Assembly: GCA_011037195.1 (NCBI GenBank)
Contig: JAAEAF010014530.1
Location: 1 to 64,000 of the forward strand
Source of the DNA: Triatoma infestans
Lineage: Eukaryota > Arthropoda > Insecta > Hemiptera > Reduviidae
DNA: 64,000 nucleotides
Direction: 5' to 3'
Positions 10,580 to 22,330 of this stretch are shown here, in pieces (position 1 is the first letter of the stretch; each line of letters opens with the position of its first letter). The notes beneath the pieces were generated by a model. That model did not search any database. It was not told the DNA's origin and saw only the letters and a program-made list of their open reading frames with translations. The translations under genes were made by a program, and so were the position numbers.

Positions 10580-11535
10580 GAATTACTTTTTACTTCCACT
10601 TACTCCTAGTAAAAGAAAGAATTGTAATCGTGTCAAATTTTTGATATCGAGTTTTCATCGGAAATATCCGTTTTGAGGTCCCCTCATTCCAAAAACGTGG
10701 TTTTTAGAAAATGGTCAGAGTGTGGGTGTATGATTTTGAACAACATAGCTCAAAAACAAAAAAATCGTAGAAAGTTCAAACTTGATATTCCGTTTAGGTA
10801 TCTCCATGAGGTCTGGACCGTAGGTCATCTGTCAAAATTCCTCTACCGGAAGAACTACTTTACTGAATAATTTTTTCACTTTTTTGCGATTTTCTCAAAA
10901 ATAGCTTCGACGATTTTCTTCAACCTGGCTATATGAACTACGCATACAAAAATCTATAACTTTTATTTATAATATTTCTCTAGGAAAATTTATTTAAGGG
11001 CACTTTTTGGGAAGGGGTGAGATTAAATTTTCCACTAAAGTGCTATTTCAGTTTACTATACAATTCTGTCATCTAAATAATATCAATTTGAATTAAGTGT
11101 ATTGTTGAAATTCGGAGTTTGAAAAAAAATCAGATGACCGGAAATGCGTTTTAACTAAAATGTATTTTTCAGTTTTCTAGTATTTTTTTCAAAAACGGCT
11201 CTAACGATTTCCTTTAAACTAGGAATGTGAATTACACATATATAGAGCTACAAATTTTATTTGAAACATTTCTCCTGGTAAAGTCATTTATGGGGGCTTT
11301 TGGGAGAGGGATGGGGTTGTGTTTATCTCTAAGGTGCTATCATAGTTGATTATACAATTCTACCATCGAGACTAAATTAATTAGAATTTCATAGTTGGGC
11401 AAAATTTCGAATTTCAAAAAAATTAGTAAACCGAAAGTGCCCTTTTACTGAATAGTTTTTTCACTTTTCGACGAATTTCGACGAACTCTGTCTAAAATAA
11501 CGAACTCTGTCTGGTACATTACACCAGATTTTTTT
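10580..11535 (+). mobile_element. M1 copy 2, inverted relative to copy 1
   Basis: Starts with CTTACTCCTAGTAAAAGAAAG and ATTGTAATCGTGTCAAATTT and runs through the modules to ACACCAGATTTTTTTATT near 11535. It has ACCGGAAATGCG at 11136 where other copies have ACCGGAAGT. The microsatellite position is nearly empty (TGTGGGTGTATGATTTTG). Together with copy 1 it forms a long imperfect inverted repeat around the 9.9-10.5 kb segment. Confidence 0.75.
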
Positions 11536-11539
11536 ATTA

Positions 11540-12380
11540 GTGGAAGTGAAGAAACACCTTCCAGTCTTCGGAGAAAATATGCGGAATCTTTTAATTCATT
11601 ACTTCAGGCTAGTTCCTATTCCTTAGCCCTTTGGGGCGCACTCCCACCCAACATGAACACCCGATCGCCGATTTCTTCTACCTTCCCTAATAGGCCAGTC
11701 TGTGTCTCTCTCTCTTTTTTTTTGTGTGTAAAATTTCGATAAAATACATTATCCTGATCCAATTCTCCTCTGCTTCCAACATTTTTTAAAAAAAAATTCG
11801 TTCAGTAATACCGCATATAGGCACCTTAAGCTCTCTCCTTTCCTATCACATTTTGAACATTGTATACATAGCATTGTTGATCGTGTCGGTCCTACAACAT
11901 AAACTACCCGGCTTCGCTGTAGCACGGACCCTATGGAGATACTCCCTCACTACCTGTGCCAGGTAAAATTTAAGGTTCCTATGATACGAAATACTGACTT
12001 CCGGGGAACAGCCTCATGGTCCACCGGCTATGGGTTTGCCTTTTCAGCAAGCTTTATCACTCCCTTAGCGTTCGCTGGATTTGTGCTATTCTTTCCTCAC
12101 AACTCTTTTTCCTTAGCGCATCGTCTCACATATCAGCTTCTCAGCACAGATTGCACTGCAGATATCAATACTGTCGCCTGCTCACTCTAGAACCCCTAAA
12201 CATTTACCATCAGTCTACCCAAAACCACATACCTCTCGAGGTCTTCTCCACAGCCTCCAAATATGCTCTTTGTAGCTTCGTCTCGTTTGTACGATAACCC
12301 CCAATTACTTAGTAGCGAGTTTAGTCCAAAAGACCTCTTGAAGATGTGTTCCATCCTAAGGTAAAAAAAGTAGGGCGTTC
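11540..12380. other. GC-richer stretch of unknown origin
   Basis: This part is visibly richer in G and C than its surroundings. Overlapping short open stretches exist (11933-12190 and 12016-12297), the second with a run of Cys, Ser and His, but neither shows a domain I recognise. It may be an eroded retrotransposon. I cannot support a gene. Confidence 0.3.
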
Positions 12381-14086
12381 CTATCTATACAGTACAACTA
12401 TCTCTGATAGTTACTAATACACTAATATTAGAATGTAACTAATACACTAATCAGAAATTACATAGAAGTCCAAAAAAGAGGCATTATATAATCATTGTAT
12501 ATTTGTAATGTCTAGGTTTGCCCTTGTATTTGTTATTTTTTTTTATACAAATAAATAAATAAACAGTTTTTGTGCATATGGTATTTTTCTCACGAGCAGG
12601 CTGTATTGTGACACGAGCGAAGGGGCGTGCTCCAACACACGAGTGAGAAAACACGCCCGCACGTGTTCCATACAATGTTTTTCCTAAGGTAAAAAAAAAT
12701 ATATAATATATATGTATATAATTAAAACAAAATTTAATAAAAACATCCCTAATTTTTCATCAACAGAACACACCGGAAAAATGGAAAAATGTAATGAATA
12801 AAGTCTACAATCAAGTTAAAATATACGTCATAGGGTTGGTTACAAATGATGTCTGATTAGGTGAGAAGTTTTTGCATATTAATTCAGCAAAATCATTAAG
12901 CCTAGTGATCATGTAACCCCTTCTAAGTATTTAGCTGGAGAATGTCAATATTTAAACCAATATTAATATGTTCATGCAATAAATATGTAATGGAATTAAA
13001 CGGAGGAAATTCGTTAAATATGACAGCCGTTTCTAGTGTTAGATCGGTGGTACGTGCATATCTGCAGCAAATCTTAACCCCTCTTTGTTAAGTCCACCGA
13101 TTAACAAAGAGAACGGACTACAACTTTGAACTAAGGCCTTTCCGAATAGGCTACAACTTTGAGAACTAAGCTTCCCCCTAGAAGTTGTGTCTAGCACAAA
13201 CTAAGAGCTAGAAAAAATAACGTAGGGAATCCCGGCAACCAAGTCTTGAAAGGTAAAAAGAAAAAAACAACATTCGAAGGATTCTAAAAACCATACTCGA
13301 AGAGTCTGAAAATCAACCAAGCATTCAAGAGCTTACCATTATTAAGAAGTTTACAAAAGAAGAGTTACAAAGATAATTGCTTTCAGCAAGCAATCAACTG
13401 TCTTCACCGATATCTGCCCTTTTACAGATCAGACAGTTTTCACTAGGTGAATCACACTAGCTACTTGACTGTCAGAACAAGCCAAAATTCTGCTTAGCAA
13501 CTGAAATCCCCCAATGTTACCACTTTTACGTCACCAGCTAATGTCATCACTCTACGCTCAGACACTCTATACTCTAAATATTCTCTTCTCCTCCTCACAG
13601 GGAACGTTAAAGTATAATTGTGTCTATATTTCTGATAATAAACAGGAAAGAAGTATAATAAGGAAGTGAGTGAGAGGGCAGAATGGAAAGAGAAGATGGA
13701 AAGAATTAGTAATCAGTGAAGTTAGCAGGAAAGGATGAATTAGCAATAACCGAATATAGCAGGGCGCTCATGTAAGTGAAACAAACCCAACCGACAGACA
13801 AACGATTGAACACTTGTCATTGAATCGCCGAACTTACGAAAGTACGACGAAGCAATTCTTGCTTTAATTTGTTTCCTCGATTTCATTTGTATTTGTCACA
13901 ACTGCTCTCAGATATTAGCAAGTCTGAACTATCGCAAAGTTATGTCCGTTTATCATCACGCTCAAACCACCAGCAAAGGTAAATTTTCCATTAACAACAT
14001 CAATTACTCACTCTACTATTTAAATATAATTATATCATGTTTTCTAAACATATTCAATCCATATTTTACTCTTTCATTTGTTATTT
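12381..14086. other. Mixed spacer with two small hairpins
   Basis: An exact 11-bp inverted repeat with a 9-nt loop (CTCTTTGTTAA, 13081-13091, with TTAACAAAGAG, 13101-13111) is the clearest structure. A CpG-rich patch at 12590-12665 has matching TTTTCTCAC and GTGAGAAAA segments. No gene is recognisable. Confidence 0.4.
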
Positions 14087-14900
14087 TGATGGATACCAGA
14101 AATATAAAAAATATATTTAATTTGAAATAATCAAAAATATCAAGAAAAATGTAACATTCCATTGCAAAAATACTATTCAGGTAGAAGACCAACACTGTCT
14201 TTTAGAGTTCATGAACCTTTTTAGCACTGTCTACGCCTTCTTCTCAAAGGGGAAGATTTGGACGAACAATTAGGAAGACATTCCTTCAAGAACAGTCTAA
14301 AACAGATATTCAAGCCAGAAACACTTGCTTCAGGAATCGCTCTCTTAAACTCAGTGCCAGTGATAGGGATTAACATTTATTCTAGATTAACAATTGATTT
14401 ATTAAGATATAGTTGTAAATATTGTAAACCATTTAAATTCACTTAGAGAATAATATATTTATTTCAAACAACAGTGGTGATTTCTTAATTATTTCTAATA
14501 CTTCTATCTTAAACATATATACTTACTAGCCCTTTACAAAAACCGCTCACGCTCACACATTCAAGCAGCGTTTGCTCTAAAACAAGATAACTGTAGTCTA
14601 CTACACACGACTACCTTGCACAGGTTGCACACACGCCTCTCGCCATACCAGAGGATAACCTTCAAGCCTCTACAACTCTAGATTACTTCCCAAATTACCT
14701 CCTCGAAAAATTTCTCCAGGAGGGGGGATAATGTGATGGATGCCAGAAATATAAAAATATATTTAAATTGAAATAATCAAAAATATCAAGAAAAATGTAA
14801 CATTCCATAGCTAAAAGACTATTCAGGTAGAAGTCCACCACTGTCTTTTAGAGTTCACTAGCCCTGTAAACAAAACCGCTCATGCCACAAGCTACCACTA
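14087..14900 (+). mobile_element. Remnant of an LTR retroelement with two LTR-like direct repeats
   Basis: About 125 bp starting TGATGGATACCAGAAATATA (14087) recurs at 14734 (TGATGGATGCCAG...) with few changes, including AATGTAACATTCCAT and CTGTCTTTTAGAGTTCA. The second copy is preceded by a purine run (AGGAGGGGGGATAATG, 14719-14734) that looks like the polypurine tract that lies before a 3' LTR. The text AGCCCTTTACAAAAACCGCTCA at ~14528 and its partner at ~14864 also recur, so the two repeats differ by an internal deletion. No gag or pol frame survives in the ~500 bp between them. The 62-codon frame at 14258 is not recognisable. Confidence 0.5.
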
Positions 14901-14999
14901 CAGTACACTACATCACACCAATAATATTTTAGTATCACATCTTTAGTATAAGAATCGTGATGAATCCGGCAAATCGAGATATAAAGCTAGCCTGAAAAA

Positions 15000-15845
15000 A
15001 ACTAGTTTAATTTCTCTTATAACTGGCAAGTGAAAGATTGCAATCGGATCAAATTTGCGATGTCGAGTATTTACCGGAAATACGGTTTTTTGAAACATGG
15101 CTCCGTCGATTATCTTGAAACATATATAATATATATATATATATATATATAAACTAAACATACAAAGATCTACAACTTTTATTTGTAACATTTCTCTGGG
15201 AAAATTTATTTAAGGGCAGTTGTGAGGGATTGGTGGGTTTAGGTTTTCCTTCTAAAGTGCTATTTCAGTTCAGTATACAATTCTGGCATTAAAATAATGT
15301 TAATTAAAATTAAATATGTTGTTAAAAATTCAAAATTTGAAAAAAATCGGATGACCGAAAGTGAGTTTACTTTACCATTTTACTAAATAATTTTTTTTTC
15401 TTCACTTTTTCCGCGATTTTCTCAAACATGGGGCTCCTGAACATGACGATTTTCTTGAAACATATTATATAAACTAAATATACAAAGATCTACACTTTTA
15501 TTTGAAACATTTTTCTGGGAAAATTCATTTAAGGGCACTTTTAGGGGACGGGTGGGGTTATGTTTTTCTCTTATCGTTGATTATACAAATTCTATCATCC
15601 AAAGAAAATTAATTAGAAATAAATAGAGGGTTAAAATTTAGAGTTTCAAGGAAATTAGTAAATCGGAAGTGCGTGCGCTTTTACTGAACGGTTTTTTTTT
15701 TTTTTTTTTTTCAGTTTTCGAAGAATTTCATTAAATTTGATACACAAACTATAAAATTAATCAATTATAATTTTGAGAAGAGTGAGTTGCTCTTACTGGA
15801 GTAAGAGAAAGTTGTCTGAAACACTAACACCAGAATTTTTTTTTT
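15000..15845 (+). mobile_element. M1 copy 3
   Basis: Begins with a degraded TTTCTCTTATAACTGG and ATTGCAATCGGATCAAATTT, and ends with GGAGTAAGAGAAAGTTGTCTG and ACACCAGAATTTTTT (15797-15845). The microsatellite module is deleted and a TA run (15122-15150) lies in the first module. The remaining modules keep the standard order (TCTACAACTTTTATTTG, TTTAAGGGCA, AGTGCTATTTCAGTT). Confidence 0.75.
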
Positions 15846-17040
15846 TTTTTTCTTCGGTACTGCCAATTCAAGAAGTATTCCGGCTTCATTCTCGAACACT
15901 TCTAATGCTAAAACTTGAATTTTCCTATAGTCCAAACAATGCATTAACATGGTCCTAATAATGCATTGTAATGTAAGATTAAATAAGACAGGTGATATAG
16001 ATCTTTGGTAAAACTCTTTTGACATAATTTTGGATTTCTTTTTTTTTACGTAAAGGTATAATAAATAGTACAAAAAATATTACTTAAAATATATATATAT
16101 ATATATATATTTTTTAAAAAAATATTGAAAAGATAAATCGATAGGAAAAAGTGAGTTCGTAGAAAATCTAGATATAATAATTAAGTAGTCAAACTCTTAA
16201 CTTACAGTTTAAACAGTGAGACTGCCCCCAGGGCTACAGAAACGAATAACGTTGAACTATGTAGTTTATTTATTCTTTATTTATTTTTTTTTTAAAAAAA
16301 GCTTCAGGGCTGTTTATAAAAAGGTTCTTCTGTAACGAGAGACTGATGATAAACTGAAGAAAAGGAAAGCGTACAAAAAAAAAAAAAAAAAAAAAAAGAA
16401 AATAAACTTTAAAATCAAAACAAAGTTAAAGGAAAAAAATAATATAAAGAACAACCATTCATTAAGATTTGTGTTTTGGTTCCAATTTTGTGTCACCATC
16501 TCTCACTCTCTCCACCACTCTGTGAGCCTTTTTTTTTTTTTTTTTTATTTAATGAGAAAGAAATAACAATCAAAATTGTGAATTAGAAAAATAATTGGAC
16601 AAATTTTTTGCATTTACTTTATTTTTTAATTCAATAATGAAGGTTGTTATAAAAAAGAAAACTTCTGTTCTTTTAAATTAGCTGTTTTTTCAATCTGAAT
16701 ATTTTCTACAAAAAAAAATATAGAAATAAAGTTTAACAATTCAACACAATAAAGTTTTTTTTTTTTTTTGTTTTGTTTTTATAATTTGAATTTTGATGCT
16801 CAAGCAACTTGGAAAAGTGCACAACTTTACACATGAGTTCCTAAATTATTTTGAAGCGTTAAATTAGGTTCCGAAAATCAGATCAAGTTTCGACTAAATG
16901 GGAAAGTTAAATCTTGAGAAGAAGGTTTTATTTTGCCTCCAAAAGGTAACTAGATGCTTAGTTATCCATCTCATCCCTAAATAAACTCAGAAGATATTTC
17001 CATTTCATTTTCCTTTTTTCTTTTTTTTTTCTTTTTAATT
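15846..17040. other. Low-complexity AT-rich stretch
   Basis: Several poly-A and poly-T runs of 15-23 bases (15838-15852, 16377-16397, 16530-16546, 16757-16769) and a TA run at 16089-16110. No gene or recurring repeat recognised. Confidence 0.5.
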
Positions 17041-17124
17041 TAAGATGCTCGGATCTACTCAGACCACCGCCGGACTCTTAGAGGGTCCTAGAAAGAGGAA
17101 ATCTAAGGTTAGCGTTGTGGATAT

Positions 17125-17740
17125 GCTTCTAGTCTGGGTGCCAGGGCACATGGGAATTTTCGGGAATGAGGAGGTGGATAAGTATGCCAAATTAGGCGCC
17201 TCTCTTCCTTTCATTGGTCCCGAGCCTGCTGTTGGCGTGTCTTCTGGCACATGTCTGTCAGGCTTCCAGACATGGACAGCTTCACAGCATTCACCCTCAT
17301 CGGGGGTCCGGACAAGGGCATTAGCGAGACGTTGCTGTGTTTTTCACAGAGCTCTCTCAGACATCTGGTTGGATCTCTTACTGGACATTGTGGTTTAAGG
17401 AGACATCTCTATATAATGGGGCCCATGCCGGATCCATTTTGTTGAGTCTCTGAGAAAGAGGAGGAAACACCCATCCAACTTATGACTGTTTGCCTGGATT
17501 GTGAGGAAATTAGGTTCAGGGCCTTCGGTAGGAATAGGATGTCTGTGGAAGAGCTTAGGCTATTTCCGCTTAAGGTTATTGTCCTATTTATTCAGACTGC
17601 GGTGAATCTTAGATGGATTAGATCAGGGTCTGGATTTTTGTTCTAGACCCAATTTGTTGTTTTTCTTGGGGTAGCTATATTGGCCCAGTGAGGCTTTGGA
17701 TAGCGTAGGGCAAGGGCACCAAGGTCCCACCCCACAGACA
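17125..17740 (+). pseudogene. I-type LINE 3' fragment: RNase H end and zinc knuckle (copy 1)
   Basis: The frame from 17125 reads MLLVWVPGHMGIFGNEEVDK, the C-terminal RNase H motif (WVPGHxGIxGNE, with the catalytic Asp replaced or followed by VDK). After a frameshift comes LRHLVGSLTGHCGLRRH, then PDPFC, a stop where CRVC is expected, and EEETPIQL. This matches C-x2-C-x8-H-x4-C in the fuller copy at 53908-54339, but the second Cys and the His are changed here. The segment is almost identical to 20148-20760, including the 3' tail (ATAATAATAACTTAAAGGATG). It is dead. Confidence 0.8.
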
Positions 17741-17794
17741 AATAATAATAATAATAACTTAAAGGATGTTGAGTCTAGATTGAGCAAGGTTTTC

Positions 17795-18015
17795 TTTTGA
17801 ACTTGAACCCGAGACCTTTATATGGGAGTCAGAGCATTATAACTGAGCTCATCCCTTCCCTACCTAGAAGTTATCATTATTAACTGTAGGGCCCAGTTTT
17901 GCTCTGCCCTTAGTTTTTTTTTTCCTTCTTAGGAGCCTCTACAGCTCACTGTCCGGTAACAGACATTTCTTTCTGTAACGAGAGAACATTTCCCAGAGAC
18001 CGGCAGTGCACTGAG
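17795..18015. repeat. SINE A pieces, rearranged
   Basis: At 17798-17855 a minus-strand tRNA-like block is present (rc: GAGCTCAGTTATAATGC and CTCGGGTTCAAGTTC). At 17932-18010 the SINE body (GAGCCTCTACAGCTCACTGT, then GGCAGTGCACTGAGAAG) is on the opposite strand relative to it. This suggests two partial insertions or an inversion. Confidence 0.5.
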
Positions 18016-18614
18016 AAGAAGAACATTGTTTGTTGGACGCGCCTCTAATTAATAAAAAAAAAAAATTAACTAAATTAATTGTAGCAAAACTTTGCGCAAA
18101 ACAAAGCTGCTCTATGCCCACACAGCCCTCGCTGTTTGAAAAAACAAAAACAAGTTTTATATATAGCTTGACAGGCTAGAAAATGAGATCAAATGTGAAG
18201 AAGCAATTAATAGACTGTCAATCCGATCTATCGTTTTGAAAGAGACATTAGTATCTCATAATAAATAACGGTTTTTTTCGTCCATTTCAAATGCATTATA
18301 CTCCAGCGACAGTACCATGTCGAGAATCAGGCTCCAGAAGTATAACAAGCAGAGAAGTCGTCTAAAACCATAAATATCATTCAAGTATTAATGGGATAAG
18401 TCCATGAAAGGCACAAGATCCATTGCCAGCTCTTCTCGTATATCTAACTAACGTTTGGATGTCGACAACCTACTAATCTCACCATATTGATAAGAATTGG
18501 AAAAAGTAAAGGAATATTTCTAAGGCAAGATAAGCCTTTAGTCTTATAGAATATTGTATAACTGTTTGGAAGAATTTATACTCTCAAATGACTGACTAAC
18601 AAATGCAATATATA

Positions 18615-18790
18615 TATCCCCTGGGTGCCAGGGCATGCAGGACATGTGGACACTGAAAAAGCAAATGAATTGGCCCGAGTAGGTTCTGGAACACCTTTTG
18701 CTGTTCCAGAACTTTTCTGCAGTGTTTACAAGGCAGTGACAAAATCAGCTTCTCTTATGTCCTCGGTGCGCAGCAATTCAGAAGCTTGGT
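18615..18790 (+). pseudogene. RNase H fragment of a second I-type LINE lineage
   Basis: PWVPGHAGHVDTEKANELAR followed by VGSGTPFAVPE and KAVTKSASL reads in one frame from about 18619 to 18775. It corresponds to the WVPGHxGIxGNExADELARxGS end of RNase H, with GIxGNE changed to GHVDTE. A tail related to the zinc-knuckle region may continue to ~19070 in other frames (text near 18885-19000) but is weak. Confidence 0.65.
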
Positions 18791-19419
18791 GGTAAAATAG
18801 CACCAACTAGCCGTAAGCGATAGTTCATAAGGGGTTCCTTGCAGAAGCCACATGGCCTTCAAGATTGTAGTGCATCTTTTGGCTGACACTGTAGGCTCAG
18901 GAAACATGAGCCTATTGGCCTTGCAATAGTGGTCATTCCAAGTTTTGTTAACTGCTCCTGTCCTCTACATTTGTTAGGGCCTAGTGAGAGCGAGTTTCGT
19001 CTAATTGGGCGATGAATCGCTCAAGGCAACATTATGTAAGGAGGCGCTCACAGGCCACTATGGGGTATCCTATTAGCACTGTACTTTCGATACGCTCTGA
19101 GCCTGGGGTTAAAAAAAAATGTTAATTTACTTCTCGTTAGATCCATTTCAGTCGCAAATTGCGGGCCGTGGGACCACTTTCCCTCTCACTATTACAGAAT
19201 GTATCTTTTTTGCATTTCATTTTTATATCCGTTTACCCGAAGTACTGCAATGAATAACGTAATCCTTCTGGAGTCAATAAACATTGGTCTGTTATAGCGA
19301 AAACACTGCACGGTTATTTAGCTTTCTAAGTTTTTGAATACATAAACATTTCTCATCTAGATAATAAATATGCTGTTGTTAATAAAGACGCTTATTCTTT
19401 GGAAAGTTCATATTTGCAG

Positions 19420-19567
19420 AAAAAGGAAGTGAAATCATTATATCTCAAACAATTCTTCGTCAGGATATCCAGCAACAACGGATGATTCCGGAAATACAGG
19501 AAAGAATTGATGAGGTTGGAACAAGAAAAAACAATCGGACCTCAGAGAAACATTTAGACTCGCTATA
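19420..19567 (+). other. Possible isolated coding exon, unrecognised
   Basis: An acceptor-like TTCATATTTGCAG precedes an open stretch reading EKGSEIIISQTILRQDIQQQ and then RMIPEIQERIDEVG to a TAA at 19565-19567. The composition (charged, Gln-rich, codons balanced) looks more protein-like than the surroundings. I do not recognise it. It could be a terminal exon, a transposon piece or chance. Confidence 0.2.
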
Positions 19568-19596
19568 ATAGAATCAGAATTTAGCTATAGGCTTCC

Positions 19597-19646
19597 CAAG
19601 AAATGCAATGAAATTACTGGTCCTGACTAGCCCATTGCATTTCTTG
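19597..19646. repeat. Perfect 14-bp inverted repeat
   Basis: CAAGAAATGCAATG (19597-19610) and its exact reverse complement CATTGCATTTCTTG (19633-19646) are separated by 22 nt. It follows the open stretch above. It could be ends of a tiny foldback insertion or an RNA hairpin. Confidence 0.6.
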
Positions 19647-19889
19647 TTGTAATATGGTAATCAATACCGGATGTTTGTTTGGATAAGCTCCAAATACGTG
19701 TTTTTTCATCAGCGTTTTTTCAATATGATTAGTGGGACCTTAATTAAAGTTAGTCAAGCTAATGAAATCATCGTTGCAGCGATAGAAGACTTTTTCCGTG
19801 ATAGTCTGCTTCGTTTTCTAATAATCGTCGAATTTCCCCTCTTCGCAGTGAACAGTATGATGTCATAAATTTCAGGACAAGTTTAAATT

Positions 19890-20760
19890 ATGCAGAAAAA
19901 AATTTATAATAACTTCAAGGTCTATTTTGAGAATTCTCTTGGTGAATGGACTACAGTCTTCCAGACTGACGTTTATGCTATTCTTTGTTGTGTCTTGGAT
20001 GAGAGGGTACGTAACACTGTCTTAAAAGGTGTTTGTATCTGCTCGGACAGCCAAGCTGTGCTGAAGGCGCTGAATTCATGTGTCTTCACTTCCAGGTTGG
20101 TGTTAGAATGTTATAAAAGACTGGAATAGCTTTCTTCTCTGAAGGATATGCTTCTAGTCTGGGTGCCAGGACACATGGGAATTTTCGGGAATGAGGAGGT
20201 GGATAAGTATGCCAAATTAGGCGCCTCTCTTCCTTTCATTGGTCCCGAGCCTGCTGTTGGCGTGTCTTCTGGCACATGTCTGTCAGGCTTCCAGACATGG
20301 ACAGCTTCACAGCATTCACCCTCATCGGGGGTCCGGACAAGGGCATTAGCGAGACGTTGCTGTGTTTTTCACGGAGCTCTCTCGGACATCTGGTTGGATC
20401 TCTTACTGGACATTGTGGTTTAAGGAGACATCTCTATATAATGGGGCCCATGCCGGATCCATTTTGTTGAGTCTCTGAGAAAGAGGAGGAAACACCCATC
20501 CAACTTATGACTGTTTGCCTGGATTGTGAGGAAATTAGGTTCAGGACCTTCGGTAGGAATAGGATGTCTGTGGAAGAGCTTAGGCTATTTCCGCTTAAGG
20601 TTATTGTCCTATTTATTTGGACTGCGGTGAATCTTAGATGGATTAGATCAGGGTCTGGATTTTTGTTCTAGACCCAGTTTGTTGTTGTTTTTCTTGGGGT
20701 AGCTATATGGGCCCAGTGAGGCTTTGGATAGCGTAGGGCTTGGTCCCACCCCACAGACAA
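19890..20760 (+). pseudogene. I-type LINE 3' fragment: RNase H domain and zinc knuckle (copy 2)
   Basis: This copy reaches further 5' than copy 1. It keeps FQTDVYAILCC, ICSDSQAVLKAL (the SDSQ motif with a catalytic Asp, near 20044), SRLVLECYKRLE and a stop at 20129. Then it keeps LLVWVPGHMGIFGNEEVDK (20151 on), PDPFC and EEETPIQL. From 20148 it runs almost base for base like 17125-17740, which lies 3 kb away. The two copies share the same premature stop after PDPFC, so they derive from one defective source or from a duplication of this locus. The 3' tail ends near 20800. Confidence 0.85.
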
Positions 20761-21079
20761 ATGATTATAATAATAACTTAAAGGATGTTGAATCTAGATT
20801 GAGCTAGGTTTTCTTTTTTAATATCCAGTTTTGGTATCCAGCGAAAGGTCCAAGTGCTGGCAGAAATTTGGCTTACCATAGTCAATGACAATGGACTATA
20901 ATTTAACATTAATACAAGTTTTTTTTTTTGCAAATACCCCATTATATTTACAGTTTTACTAGTCGTTCATTTTGTCCTCGAATATATTAGCGACATTAGA
21001 TTGATAATGTTCTCTGGTTAGATGATTGGTATAGTTTCCACTGTATTTGTTCTGTGGAAATCATAATATTTAATCAAGT

Positions 21080-21119
21080 CATCCTGAAAATATGGGCAAA
21101 TGCCGGGTATCGGTAGATG
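21080..21119 (+). ncRNA. Degenerate hammerhead-like motif
   Basis: CATC, CTGAAAA, TATGGGCAAATGCC, then GGGTATCGGTA and GATG. The stem I pair CATC/GATG is kept while the core GAAA is lost (GGGTA). This is a dead relative of the motif at 22198-22235. Confidence 0.4.
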
Positions 21120-21784
21120 GACAAATCTTCTTATTTAACTAAAATAACTATTAACATTAATAAAATCAATAATAATTTTATTTTTTTATATAAAGTATAA
21201 AATAGATTTTACGTAATAACAGAAAGTTACATTGAAAAACATTAAAGTTTATTTATTTATTTTTTATTTTTTTTAGTTTTAAAAGCTTATAAAACAGTAC
21301 ATTTGAATACTTCTTGCTTCAGAGAGAGTGAGAGAGAGACAGCGTGATGAAAAGGTGTAGAAAGGCGAGGATGGTTCTGGTAGACAAAGGGAACTAGTGG
21401 AGTTTCCCCAGTATTATAGGGTGAATTAAGCTTTCATTCAACTTTCTAAAAGCGTGAAAGTTGCAAACTGCAAAATGGCTACGCAAATGTTTTAATGGAC
21501 TGTTTAAAACCTATATAGCAAATACGCTTCTCTAACATACCAAATTCACAATGACTATGTGTTTTATATATATATTTTTCTGTTCACTAGACATAAAACA
21601 TAGGAGTCTGTTTTGTTAAATCCTTTAGTGACTTGCGTTGTTGAAATAGGGTATAATAACGTACATAGTCACTTATTGTTAAATATTCTAAAGTGGGTTC
21701 TAAATAACTTGACTATTAAACATTTAGTACTCTGTAAACTACTTTATTGCTGTATTTGTTGGATTTTAGAATTAGATTTAAAGT

Positions 21785-21907
21785 GATTTATTGAACATTA
21801 GATTGAAAAAAGTATTGTAATCGTGTCAAATTTTCAATATCTAGTTTTCACCAGAAATATACGTTTTGAGGGATCATCTGAGTAAAAACTGGGTTTTAGC
21901 AAATGGT

Positions 21908-21954
<47 letters not shown>

Positions 21955-22110
21955 TATGTGAACAGCATAGATCAATAAAGAAAAATTGTAGCAAGATCAA
22001 ACTGGGATATTCCGTTAGGGGATATCACCATGGGATCCGACAGCACGTAACCAGTAAAAATTTCTCAACCGAAAGTACCATTTTACTGTATATTTTTTGG
22101 AAACTTAAAG
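21785..22110 (+). mobile_element. M1 copy 4, 5' end only, with GT microsatellite
   Basis: AAGTATTGTAATCGTGTCAAA starts the copy, followed by the TTCACCAGAAATA segment, a GT array (21913-21950), TGAACAGCATAG and AACCGAAAGTACCATTTTACT (22068-22090). The copy then stops. Confidence 0.7.
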
Positions 22111-22154
22111 ATATCTAAATTTAAAAAAAGCAAAAACATATAACATACGTAGAT

Positions 22155-22330
22155 TAATCAGAGACATTTTCCGCGGTAGCCTGCTTCATTTTGTGGTCAT
22201 CGACCGGTTTCGGGCGTTCGCCCATCTTCAGGATGCGTTTTTCAGGCAGTGTGCCAACACAGACTTGCATAGAACAAAGTCAGTTTTACACACTGTTTTT
22301 AAATGTATTTAAGACTAAACTGTTAAACTA
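22155..22330 (-). repeat. Penelope-like end fragment with hammerhead-like motif
   Basis: ATCAGAGACATTTTCCGCGG through CATCGACCGGTTTCG to the region near 22330 matches the right arm of 9944-10142 (inverted) and 34500-34661. The order of blocks on the minus strand is CAGACTTG/GTTGGCACACTG, hammerhead-like motif, GATGACCACAAAATGAAGCAG, then GAAAATGTCTCTGAT. Confidence 0.65.
22198..22235 (-). ncRNA. Hammerhead-ribozyme-like motif, best preserved
   Basis: On the minus strand: CATC, CTGAAGA, T, GGGCG-AA-CGCCC, GAAA, CCGGT (so ACCGGT as a palindrome), C, GATG. Both invariant core boxes (CUGANGA and GAAA) and a GUC cleavage triplet are intact, and CATC pairs with GATG. Stem III would have to form between two copies because its palindrome is too short to fold alone, as described for Penelope-associated hammerheads. 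The weak point is one extra base between CUGAAGA and stem II, which is present in all copies here. Confidence 0.6.

Noticed and set aside
12590..12665. CpG-rich patch as a promoter
   Set aside because: Too short, with no adjacent coding sequence or initiator; may be part of an unrecognised repeat.
14258..14446. 62-codon frame between LTR-like repeats as a gag remnant
   Set aside because: It has no gag, zinc-knuckle or protease motif; length is within chance for this window.
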